A stretch of 64,000 nucleotides of DNA, from contig NZ_CP033070.1 in NCBI RefSeq assembly GCF_003669035.1, positions 1,674,001 to 1,738,000 on the forward strand, in the 5' to 3' direction. The stretch is from Chryseobacterium sp. 3008163. Its GTDB lineage: Bacteria; Bacteroidota; Bacteroidia; Flavobacteriales; Weeksellaceae. Positions 18,549-26,008 of this stretch are shown in pieces. The notes under the pieces are model-generated. The model made no database searches. It saw nothing but the letters and a program-made list of their open reading frames with translations, and was not told the origin of the DNA. Each line of letters starts with the position of its first letter. The stretch's first letter is position 1. Made by a program: the position numbers and the translations under genes.

Positions 18549-20213
18549 TTAAAGAAAAATTAAAAAATGATTTGTGAATAAAGAAAAAAGCTTTAAATTT
18601 GCATCACTAAAACAAACAGACCCATGGTGTAACGGTAGCACTCTGGTTTTTGGTACCATCAGTTGGGGTTCGAATCCCTGTGGGTCTACATAGCAGGAGA
18701 AATGATTATTATTATCGTTTCTCCTGTTTTCTTTTTTTGGCAACTCCTTGTTAATCTGGAAAATAAGATTTACGATGGTATTAATTCGGGTGGTTCGATA
18801 ATGATTTCCGTCAAATTCCAGTTTTTCGGGAAAAATCGAACCGATAATTTTCCTTTTGACAGCAATTCCCCCTTCCGAGTACGTTTTCCAGATATTTGTA
18901 AGACTTTCAATAGCCTGATCGATGAGTTTTGGAATGTCAACTTTTGATTGCTCGGGTAGTATATTCAACTGAATTTCCAGTTTTTCAATTTGCTCTTTAC
19001 AGTCCTTTTTTATCTCAATATATTCATCATCATCAATCGTTTCTGCAAGCAATTTATTTCTTGCTACGGACAATCTGGAATTTAATTTATCGATCTCATC
19101 TGATAGTGTTTTCTTTTCAATTCTAGGTGTTTTAATGAATCTCTCATAAGAATTTAAGAATACCTTTCTGACCAATTTCTTTACAGTTTCTGTCATTTGC
19201 AACGCCTTTAATCCATCCTCAAAAACAGAATTGACAATCTCAGCTCTGTGGCGAAAACCGCAGGTAGCGTTGCAATGATAATAATAGTATCTGTTATTTC
19301 TGCCTTTCGATGCACTTGCAGTAATATTCTTTCCGCAATTAGGACAGATCAAAAAGCCTCTCAATGGAAAATATTCATCTGATAATATCTTGGTGTTAGG
19401 TCTTTGTATTCTCTTTTTCCCATCTAAAATATCCTGCACCCTATAAAATAGAGACTCTGTGATCAAAGGCTGATGTTGACCAATAATAAAATAAGCATCT
19501 TCTTCTTTAAATTTGGGGATAAAGACCTTTCCACAATAGACAGGATTTCTGATGGCGATATGAAAAGACGTTCTGCTAATTTTCTTCCGAAGTGATTCGT
19601 TCATTTTTAATCTTATCTGATTAGAAGCATAGATTCCCTTCGATATTTCTTCGAATGCCCATTTCATTTTTGATGCCTCTGGTTCGCTGAGTGCGATGTA
19701 CTTTTTGCCGTTTTCAGTTGTTTTGTTGGCATATCCGAATGGTGCTTTTCCCATTACACGACCTTCTTTTACAGCTCTTCTCATTCCATAAAATACATTC
19801 AATGCTCGTCGGTCGTTCTCGACCTCGGGCGCAGCCAGATAGATTGCCAGCATCATTTTATTTTCCGGAATAGAAAGATCAAGGGGTTGTTCAACCGCTT
19901 GCGGATCTATTCCCAATTTGGTAAGGATGCTTATCATCTGATAGGCATCGCCTGCGTTTCTGCTGAACCTGTCCCATTTGGTAAATAAGATCAGATTGGT
20001 TTTAGAACCTTTCTTTTTAAGCTCAACCAACAATTTTGTCCATTCGGGACGGTTGAAGGATTTTGCAGAATGGTCTTCGTAGATAACTCTTCCAACGGTA
20101 ATATTATTTTGTGAGCAAAAGCGACGTAATCGCTCTTCCTGATCCCTTTGGGAATAGCCTTTGTCTGCTTGTTCGTCTGTAGAAACACGAATATATAGGT
20201 CTGCTGTTTTCAT
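18549..20213 (-). CDS. Large serine recombinase (integrase of the island)
   Basis: Site-specific recombinase, 554 residues. The N-terminal resolvase domain has the catalytic Ser in YIRVSTDEQ (Ser11) and the RxxxR-type helix (EVENDRRALNVFYGMRRA). A recombinase domain follows (KAPFGYANKT...), then a zinc ribbon (CPNC...CNATC, about residues 300-335) and a coiled coil, all typical of large serine integrases. Roughly the last 46 residues (from about DPQGFEPQ) are simply the antisense translation of the tRNA-Gln repeat and chromosomal flank, so the C-terminus depends on integration state. It is probably cotranscribed with the small gene at 20324-20491. Confidence 0.93.
   Translation of the reverse strand: MKTADLYIRVSTDEQADKGYSQRDQEERLRRFCSQNNITVGRVIYEDHSAKSFNRPEWTKLLVELKKKGSKTNLILFTKWDRFSRNAGDAYQMISILTKLGIDPQAVEQPLDLSIPENKMMLAIYLAAPEVENDRRALNVFYGMRRAVKEGRVMGKAPFGYANKTTENGKKYIALSEPEASKMKWAFEEISKGIYASNQIRLKMNESLRKKISRTSFHIAIRNPVYCGKVFIPKFKEEDAYFIIGQHQPLITESLFYRVQDILDGKKRIQRPNTKILSDEYFPLRGFLICPNCGKNITASASKGRNNRYYYYHCNATCGFRHRAEIVNSVFEDGLKALQMTETVKKLVRKVFLNSYERFIKTPRIEKKTLSDEIDKLNSRLSVARNKLLAETIDDDEYIEIKKDCKEQIEKLEIQLNILPEQSKVDIPKLIDQAIESLTNIWKTYSEGGIAVKRKIIGSIFPEKLEFDGNHYRTTRINTIVNLIFQINKELPKKENRRNDNNNHFSCYVDPQGFEPQLMVPKTRVLPLHHGSVCFSDANLKLFSLFTNHFLIFL
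18571..18601 (+). promoter_or_regulatory. Promoter of left tRNA-Gln copy
   Basis: TTTG (18571-18574), an exact 19-base spacer and TAAATTTG (18594-18601) form a textbook Bacteroidota promoter, 16 bases before the tRNA. Confidence 0.75.
18618..18688 (+). tRNA. tRNA-Gln(TTG), left copy (attL)
   Basis: A 71-base cloverleaf: acceptor AGACCCA/TGGGTCT, D stem GTGT/GCAC, anticodon loop TTTTGGT with anticodon TTG, T arm GGGGTTCGAATCCC, discriminator A; CCA is not encoded. One C.T mismatch lies at the bottom of the anticodon stem in both copies. It has its own promoter and terminator. It overlaps, antisense, the 3' end of the recombinase gene. Confidence 0.93.
18618..18690. repeat. Left attachment repeat (73 bp, identical to 44428-44500)
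   Basis: The tRNA-Gln gene plus CA is repeated exactly at 44428-44500. Identity stops at C/G on the left and at T/A on the right. About 22 bases upstream are also similar, with three differences. These copies bound the genomic island. Confidence 0.9.
18694..18738 (+). terminator. Terminator of left tRNA-Gln
   Basis: CAGGAGAAA (18694-18702) pairs with TTTCTCCTG (18718-18726), followed by a T-rich run. It lies inside the antisense recombinase coding region, so it belongs to the island, whereas the right tRNA has a different terminator. Confidence 0.75.
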
Positions 20214-20323
20214 AATGATAAATATTTAAATTTTGTGCGTAATGTTGACTGTATGATCAAAGAAGAGAGAGGTGTAATTAACTGTATTCCCGTTTCATAA
20301 ATGACGCTATGCCGAGAAGTATG

Positions 20324-20491
20324 TCACTCTTCATCGTTGTCAAAATACTTTTTGATAACGATCAATGTAAGACTGTAGAGAAATTCCATTATCGCTTCGG
20401 CTTCCTCCTGCGTTACTTCCATACCTTCGCTTTTGAAGTATTCCATTACTTCCTCTATAGGAATCCTTTTGATTTCTTTTGGCTGAGACAT
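20324..20491 (-). CDS. Small acidic protein (55 aa) upstream of the recombinase
   Basis: Frame MSQPKEIKRIPIEEVMEYF... ending KKYFDNDEE. It has an ATG start and a helical, amphipathic sequence, and lies 110 bases upstream of the recombinase on the same strand. Such small genes commonly accompany integrases in Flavobacteria elements. Function is unknown; a recombination directionality factor is possible, but no motif supports it. Confidence 0.6.
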   Translation of the reverse strand: MSQPKEIKRIPIEEVMEYFKSEGMEVTQEEAEAIMEFLYSLTLIVIKKYFDNDEE

Positions 20492-20614
20492 AAATACAGA
20501 ATTTCCCTAAATATAATTCAGAGAAATTCCAACATTAGATCTTTGATATGTATTGGCATCAATAGTCTTTATTAGTCTGCCTACTCATTGTTATCTCAAT
20601 AATATAATCTTATT

Positions 20615-20941
20615 TTATTTCCTTTTTCTCTTCGGAATAGGCTTCAATTCACCTGAAAAATCAAACATATTAACTTGACTTCCTTCGAATGGATTGTAAG
20701 AAGGCTGGTAATCGAAATAACCTGAAGAATGTAGTTCCTTTATACACTTATGATAAGTAGCTCTTGAGTGTATTTTACTAATTCGCATAACCTCATCCCT
20801 AGAGATATGGATCGGATTCTTAAAGCGATTGAAGTTCCAGAATTGAAATAAAGCCATATACAGGCTGATATGCGTGGGATTTAATGAGTTTTCTTGTGTT
20901 ACTTTCCCAAAGAAGGCTGTTAAATGTTTGATGTAATTCAT
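20615..20941 (-). CDS. Conserved element protein, helix-turn-helix-like (108 aa)
   Basis: Begins MNYIKHLTAFFGKVTQENSL, contains ISRDEVMRISKIHSRATYHKCIKELHSSGY, which reads like a winged-helix DNA-binding region, and ends with a basic tail KPIPKRKRK. Proteins of this type occur next to excisionase-like genes in Bacteroidota mobile elements and are often annotated as transcriptional regulators. No ligand is known. Confidence 0.65.
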   Translation of the reverse strand: MNYIKHLTAFFGKVTQENSLNPTHISLYMALFQFWNFNRFKNPIHISRDEVMRISKIHSRATYHKCIKELHSSGYFDYQPSYNPFEGSQVNMFDFSGELKPIPKRKRK

Positions 20942-21012
20942 TTGCTTGATAGTAATTTGCTGATATCCAATTGAAATATCTCGCAGTGAAAAGCTTGAGA
21001 AAGATGAAATAA

Positions 21013-21276
21013 TTATGAAGGTTTATTATTTAATAACTGCTCGATATCTTTGTAATTGTAATATAAAGTTCCTCCAATGCGGGTGTAAGACAAAGTTCCA
21101 TTAACACGAAGGTTCTGTAATGTTCCAGTGGAAATTTTTAGAAGTTCTTTGACCTCCGTTGATCTTAGCCACAATTTCTTTTCTGAATTTTTGACTTGAA
21201 GCAGGTTCTTAATTTCTTCCAGTAATTCTGTCTTGAATATTTGTAAATCTTCTTTTGTAATGATATCTATTTTCAT
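21013..21276 (-). CDS. Excisionase-like helix-turn-helix protein
   Basis: About 87 residues from the ATG at 21276 (MKIDIITKEDLQIFK); an upstream ATG at 21300 is possible. The C-terminal half LWLRSTEVKELLKISTGTLQNLRVNGTLSYTRIGGTLYYNYKDI is a MerR/Xis-like HTH_17 domain. In Bacteroidota elements these act as excisionase or regulator of mobilisation. Its place near the recombinase fits a directionality role. Confidence 0.8.
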   Translation of the reverse strand: MKIDIITKEDLQIFKTELLEEIKNLLQVKNSEKKLWLRSTEVKELLKISTGTLQNLRVNGTLSYTRIGGTLYYNYKDIEQLLNNKPS

Positions 21277-21361
21277 AAGTGTAAATTTGATTTTATTCAT
21301 CGATCATCTGAAACTGAGGAAAAGTGAGAAATAGAGTCCTGAATTATAAAGAACGTACATT

Positions 21362-23011
21362 TCAATTAATAGTTTTTTCATATAAAGAGTCTATCTCAAA
21401 ACTCAGTATTAATTTACCGCCGAGCACAGTTTCCTTGAGCTCATCCATCAACTTGTCTACAATCATTTTCATGTGATCTGCTTTCTCAGTGTTAACTTTT
21501 GCTATACTGTGATGTACGCTCATATTATAATCAGTAAAAGAAAATATGTTATTAGAGAATTGATCAAATAGATAGTGGTACTTATGTATGTCCATATCTG
21601 CGTAGATACATAGTTGCCAAAGGGCTTCTGTGGTCATATAATTTGGCAGATAGTAGGTTTTTGCATAGATGTATGTTCTACAAAAGGACAAGAGAAATAA
21701 AGCAAAGATATTATCTACCCCTTGATAATTTTCTTTTTCTCCATCAATCAGTTTATAAAACTGCAATGAACTTCCCAATGTGCTTTTGTAATAAAAATAC
21801 AGGTCATTGTGCTGTGGATGATGGGGCGTTTCCCAATGTGGTTCCGGATGATACTGATCTGAGGAATAGACGAGATGTTTACCTTGCATAATGAAAACAA
21901 AGAAGCTCTGGTACTCACGGAGATTCTTTTGAATCCAGTAACGATCGTGACCCACCAATAAAAACCTGTATTGAGTTCCAAAAAGGCTCATCAAAGAATG
22001 CGTGATGGCTTTAATTTTTTCATTGTTTACATTCAGACCAATTAGCAGGAAATAGTAAGTTTTGACATCTCCATACGTTGTTTGATGAAAAAAATAGATC
22101 TGTTCCAATTCTGCGAAGGTCAATATTCTGTCAATAGCCTTCTCGAGAATTTCATCTTTTGGAGAGTCCTCGATTGGAAATAGACTTTCACCAGCATTAC
22201 ATATCTTCTCGTATTGCTTTTTGATAAGATATTTCAAATTGTAGAATCTAACTGTAATAAATGTATATAATGAATCCGAAATGATGCGCAACGAATCAAA
22301 CATTTCTGAATTGTAGATTATATCATCCTCTTCAATTAAATTCTTTGTTTCTTCAAAAATTTCAGTGATAAAATATTCGTGCTGATTTTTTTTGACAAAA
22401 TGAAGCTTGAGTTCTGGAATGTAGATCAGCAGTTTATTTATCCTTTTGTTCAGATCAATGTTGAATGTCCTGTTTCCGGTAAATAATTCTTCCAAATATT
22501 CAAGATCATATTCTATCAGTTTTTCATAAGAAGTAAAGACACTATTGTAGGAATTCTCAGCGATCAGTCTTTCGACCTGCAACTGATGGATCTCGTGGTC
22601 GTGGTGAAAAGTATCTTCGTAATGATTAAACTTTTTGTGATATTTTTTCCAGTTTCTATTGATCAAAACTGAAGAACGAGAGTCTTCTTTCTGATAAATC
22701 ATTGATGATTGCTGACAATAGTATTCTATGAATGGATGACCTTTTGAGAATTGGTATTCGATTCTGGAATAATCAATGAAATAAATATAGATCTGATATT
22801 GTTCTCTGACTTCGGCAACCCATCTTTTTGACTGCAATTTTAAAGCATCTGCATTTTTAGAAACGGAGATCAGTAGGTGTGATTTCGTTGAGTTCTTTTC
22901 CTGCTTGTGGAATATCTCAACAATTGAATAGTCGTGTACAAGATAATTCAATGTATTTTCCAAGAACTCGTTGGCGAGAACTGAAAACGGAGATTTATTT
23001 GGCGTTTTCAT
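21362..23011 (-). CDS. Uncharacterised element protein (549 aa)
   Basis: I do not recognise a domain. The protein is soluble, rich in Tyr, Phe and His, with no signal peptide. Notable pieces are RYWIQKNLREYQSFFVFIMQGKHLVYSSDQYHPEPHW (middle) and a helical C-terminus. Its start overlaps the stop of the upstream 214-aa gene by 4 bases (23008-23011), so the two are translationally coupled. With the 179-aa gene it forms the conserved-looking core of the element. Confidence 0.75.
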   Translation of the reverse strand: MKTPNKSPFSVLANEFLENTLNYLVHDYSIVEIFHKQEKNSTKSHLLISVSKNADALKLQSKRWVAEVREQYQIYIYFIDYSRIEYQFSKGHPFIEYYCQQSSMIYQKEDSRSSVLINRNWKKYHKKFNHYEDTFHHDHEIHQLQVERLIAENSYNSVFTSYEKLIEYDLEYLEELFTGNRTFNIDLNKRINKLLIYIPELKLHFVKKNQHEYFITEIFEETKNLIEEDDIIYNSEMFDSLRIISDSLYTFITVRFYNLKYLIKKQYEKICNAGESLFPIEDSPKDEILEKAIDRILTFAELEQIYFFHQTTYGDVKTYYFLLIGLNVNNEKIKAITHSLMSLFGTQYRFLLVGHDRYWIQKNLREYQSFFVFIMQGKHLVYSSDQYHPEPHWETPHHPQHNDLYFYYKSTLGSSLQFYKLIDGEKENYQGVDNIFALFLLSFCRTYIYAKTYYLPNYMTTEALWQLCIYADMDIHKYHYLFDQFSNNIFSFTDYNMSVHHSIAKVNTEKADHMKMIVDKLMDELKETVLGGKLILSFEIDSLYEKTIN

Positions 23012-23652
23012 AGCTGATCGTTTTTTGTTTCATAATCACTATCGTAGTATATAAAGATAGCCTCAATAAATAAGCGAACCAAGGCAAACCATACCATCAT
23101 ATCGATATGTACACCCATTTCGGGATCGCTGTCAAATCCCAAAGTCTGTTTCAAAACAAAATCAGGGTCTTTAATATTTTCTTGATATTTCTTAAAGTAA
23201 TCAATTCCTACTATTGATAATATTAGGAGGAATAGCTCATTAATACATTCCTCGGAAGTGATTGCATTCATTATATAATTTATGCTATCAAATTGAGTCA
23301 CATCATCGACCTTGGATTTACTCAAATTACCCTTATCCTTGTCAAAGTAAAAATGAATGAGTAATAACAGGCAGGACAGCAGTCCTGCCGTCTTGACATC
23401 CCGCCTGCTTGCATCTTTGATCTCAATCTCTCCTGATAATAATTTCTCCAATTCGTATTCTTGAATCAAATCAGGATAGCTATCGAGCAGTTCTGTAAGT
23501 GTGGGATTATTCAGTTGGTCACGCAGGCAGAATATACCTAATTCAAGATCTTCTCCTTGAGAATTCTGAACCAGAATACTTAATGCGATCTCAGCTTGCT
23601 CTCTTGTTTGTACAAGCTGTTTCTCTTTACTAAAGGGTGTGTTCTTTTTCAT
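23008..23652 (-). CDS. Uncharacterised element protein (214 aa)
   Basis: Soluble, acidic, largely helical; begins MKKNTPFSKEKQLVQTREQAE. A hydrophobic patch (AGLLSCLLLLIHFYF) near residue 90 and another near the C-terminus (WFALVRLFIEAIFIYY) are not clear membrane helices. No family recognised. Coupled by a 4-base overlap to the 549-aa gene downstream. Confidence 0.7.
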   Translation of the reverse strand: MKKNTPFSKEKQLVQTREQAEIALSILVQNSQGEDLELGIFCLRDQLNNPTLTELLDSYPDLIQEYELEKLLSGEIEIKDASRRDVKTAGLLSCLLLLIHFYFDKDKGNLSKSKVDDVTQFDSINYIMNAITSEECINELFLLILSIVGIDYFKKYQENIKDPDFVLKQTLGFDSDPEMGVHIDMMVWFALVRLFIEAIFIYYDSDYETKNDQL

Positions 23653-23736
23653 TTCAATAATTTTGCTTTAGTAAAGTTGACGAAGGAGTGAAGGATATTC
23701 TATTCTAGAAAGGGATATATTATTCAGAATTACCCG

Positions 23737-24276
23737 TCACGTATTTTTGATCTTTTCTATTCCACGCTCGCGCATCAACTGTGCTGCATCAAGCATTTTG
23801 ACCACATGGATATACGGTGTTATTAAATCAATGTCAACAAACTCTTCGACGAAAGGAGACGCTGATAGATGTAAGATCTCACAAAGAAAAAAATCAAATT
23901 CGGCAATGGTTTTTTCGGTAAATGCTCTTTGAAATACAAGGAAAGGATTAAGATATTCGTCCTTTAATAAAGAAGCTTGATGCAGGTAAGACCAGCTTTC
24001 GGGTGCTTTTTTGATCTTCCATTTTTTGTCTTTTCGCTGTATCCTTACACAGGCTTTCAGGAAAGAGCGGAAAGCAGTGTAAAAGACAAATAGCTGTCCC
24101 GGATAATCACTATTGTAGACTTCTTTCTTTTGGACAAACAGCATTGCTCCTGCCAAGATTTGCTTGTGTGAATCCAGATCTGCATAATCAAAAAAGGAGT
24201 CGATCAGTGCAAAAGGATCCTCAATCTCTTCTGCTGACCAGAAAAAAGATTCCAAGGATATTTTAGAATTTTTCAT
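23737..24276 (-). CDS. Uncharacterised element protein (179 aa)
   Basis: Begins MKNSKISLESFFWSAEEIEDPFALIDSFFDYADLD; helical throughout, no recognised motif. First gene of the leftward core operon (179-, 214- and 549-aa proteins), transcribed divergently from the XRE regulator. The promoter region between them contains a palindrome that could be shared. Confidence 0.7.
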   Translation of the reverse strand: MKNSKISLESFFWSAEEIEDPFALIDSFFDYADLDSHKQILAGAMLFVQKKEVYNSDYPGQLFVFYTAFRSFLKACVRIQRKDKKWKIKKAPESWSYLHQASLLKDEYLNPFLVFQRAFTEKTIAEFDFFLCEILHLSASPFVEEFVDIDLITPYIHVVKMLDAAQLMRERGIEKIKNT

Positions 24277-24345
24277 AGGAAAAGGATTTAATATAGAGAA
24301 CTAAATTCTGTTGTTGCCGTCGACTAATCTATTCTTTTAGTGAAT

Positions 24346-24371
24346 AAAATATCCGTTGGAAGGGATATTTT
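24346..24371. promoter_or_regulatory. Palindrome in divergent control region (candidate operator)
   Basis: AAAATATCC (24346-24354) and GGATATTTT (24363-24371) are perfect 9-bp arms 8 bases apart. It lies between the divergent core operon and XRE gene, a natural operator site for the regulator. Related GGATATT words occur near 23690-23715. Confidence 0.4.
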
Positions 24372-24455
24372 ACAGGATAATTTTTTAACTTTACAATTCA
24401 GACGAATTAACAGAAATGGCTTTATCTTTAAGCCTTTAAAATTTTGATAACCGCT

Positions 24456-24860
24456 ATGGAACAGAAAATACATCAGGGAAGAAACGTGAAACGCTTTAGA
24501 GAAATGCTTGGAATCAAGCAGGAGGCTTTAGCTTTTGACTTGGGCGAAGAATGGAATCAAAAGAAAATTTCTTTGTTGGAGCAAAAGGATATTATAGAAG
24601 ATGATCTTTTGAAAGCAATTTCAAATGCTCTTAAAATTCCTGTAGAGGCTTTTCAGAACTTTGATGAGGAACTAGCTGTTAATGTTATTGCTAATACGTT
24701 CGGGGATCATAGCATTGGATTTCAAAGAAATGACAATCCTACGTTTCATCCAGTTGAGCAAATTTTAAAACTTCACGAGGAAAAGATTGCATTGTACGAA
24801 AGAATGTTGAAAGAGAAAGACGAAATGATGGATAGGCTGGAGAAGCTTATCAATAAATAA
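24456..24860 (+). CDS. XRE-family transcriptional regulator
   Basis: A 134-residue Cro/CI-type DNA-binding protein: residues about 8-60 (NVKRFREMLGIKQEALAFDLG...KKISLLEQ...LKAISNALKIPVEAF) form the helix-turn-helix. The C-terminal part is a coiled coil (ILKLHEEKIALYERMLKEKDEMMDRLEKL), probably for dimerisation. The ATG at 24456 is preferred to a TTG four codons upstream. It probably controls the divergent element core genes and possibly itself. Confidence 0.85.
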   Translation: MEQKIHQGRNVKRFREMLGIKQEALAFDLGEEWNQKKISLLEQKDIIEDDLLKAISNALKIPVEAFQNFDEELAVNVIANTFGDHSIGFQRNDNPTFHPVEQILKLHEEKIALYERMLKEKDEMMDRLEKLINK

Positions 24861-24910
24861 AAACCATAAAAGTATTTATTCAATATTGAATAAATCATAA
24901 CTAGATTATA

Positions 24911-24936
24911 ATCCCAACAAAAGTTGGGATTTTGCA
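24911..24936 (+). terminator. Terminator after the XRE gene
   Basis: AATCCCAAC (24911-24919) pairs with GTTGGGATT (24924-24932) and runs into TTTT. This separates the regulator from the Mrr-like gene. Confidence 0.75.
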
Positions 24937-24977
24937 TTTTAAAAACTTAGATTGGATTGTCAGTAGAAGTCAATTGT

Positions 24978-25925
24978 ATGAAAAAATCAGGAAAAAATTT
25001 AGAAAAGCTAGTTCGAATCGTAGAAGAAGTTTATCAAACAGATTCAAACACACAAATTTTGAGTAACCATAAAATTGAAAATCTTGATGAAAATCTGAGG
25101 GAGATAGATCTACTTATCAAATCTGTGGTTAATGATTTCGAAATTATAATTGCGATAGAATGTAAAGAATATTCTAGAAAAGTATCTGTAGAAAAAATTG
25201 AAGCTTTTAACTCAAAATGTCTTCGTATTCCTAACATTAATAAAAAAATATTAATCTCAGAAAAAGGTTTTCAGAAAGATGCGATTGCTGCTGCAAATGT
25301 TTTTGGGATTGAATTGTATTCATTTTCAGAGATCGAAGCCAATTCATTCGAAATACTGGGATTTGCTATTAAACAATTAAAACCGAGACTTGCAAAATAT
25401 AACTTGACAGGCATTAAATTTGAAAAGCCTCTAAATCAAGAAACAATTATTGACAGCAATTCTATTTTTAGAACAGAACTCGATGGTCTGGATTTAGACT
25501 TTTTTCAAACCTTTCAGCTGTATGCAAAGCCAAATTGGGGTATGATAATGAAGCACGCAATGTTCAGTTGGATGAAAGAAAAAACGGAAGAAAATGAGAT
25601 TACTTTGGAGATTAAATATGAAAATCTGTTTTTAATCTATAAAAAAGAAAACATAAAAATTGACAGTATTTCTTGGAGTGCAGTTGTGAAATTTGATTTT
25701 GTGGAAGTTAAAACAAATGTGAGAGAAATTTTAAATCTCAAAACAAACAAAACTAAGGCAAAAACATTAAGCTTTACATTAAATGACAAAGCAGAAGGTA
25801 GTATTGTAGTTGACAAAAATAATGATTTGCACATTTTTGATACTACTGATAACCAATCTCACAAGCTAGGATTGCTATTCAGCTATGATCCTAAAACTGA
25901 TAAGATTGAATATCCAAAAAAGTAA
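24978..25925 (+). CDS. Mrr-like restriction endonuclease
   Basis: A 315-residue protein from the ATG at 24978 (MKKSGKNLEKLVRIVEEVY). The N-terminal domain matches the Mrr/PD-(D/E)XK fold: REIDLLI (Asp44), IIIAIECKEY (Glu61-x-Lys63), then a helix and an ILISEKGFQKDAIAAANVFGIELYSF segment typical of Mrr_cat. Residues beyond about 150 are unrecognised and may read the target. Possible type IV enzyme against modified DNA, or a stand-alone defence nuclease. No methylase is adjacent. Confidence 0.8.
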   Translation: MKKSGKNLEKLVRIVEEVYQTDSNTQILSNHKIENLDENLREIDLLIKSVVNDFEIIIAIECKEYSRKVSVEKIEAFNSKCLRIPNINKKILISEKGFQKDAIAAANVFGIELYSFSEIEANSFEILGFAIKQLKPRLAKYNLTGIKFEKPLNQETIIDSNSIFRTELDGLDLDFFQTFQLYAKPNWGMIMKHAMFSWMKEKTEENEITLEIKYENLFLIYKKENIKIDSISWSAVVKFDFVEVKTNVREILNLKTNKTKAKTLSFTLNDKAEGSIVVDKNNDLHIFDTTDNQSHKLGLLFSYDPKTDKIEYPKK

Positions 25926-26008
25926 TAAATATTAACTTGCACTGACTTCAAATTATTCTCTGTTCTATCTTCAGCATATATCTATTTTTTATTATAAAAA
26001 ACTTGGAT

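Noticed and set aside
18663..18947. Plus-strand frame starting inside the tRNA-Gln
   Set aside because: It is the complement of the recombinase 3' end; the similar start at 44473 shows it comes from the tRNA sequence.
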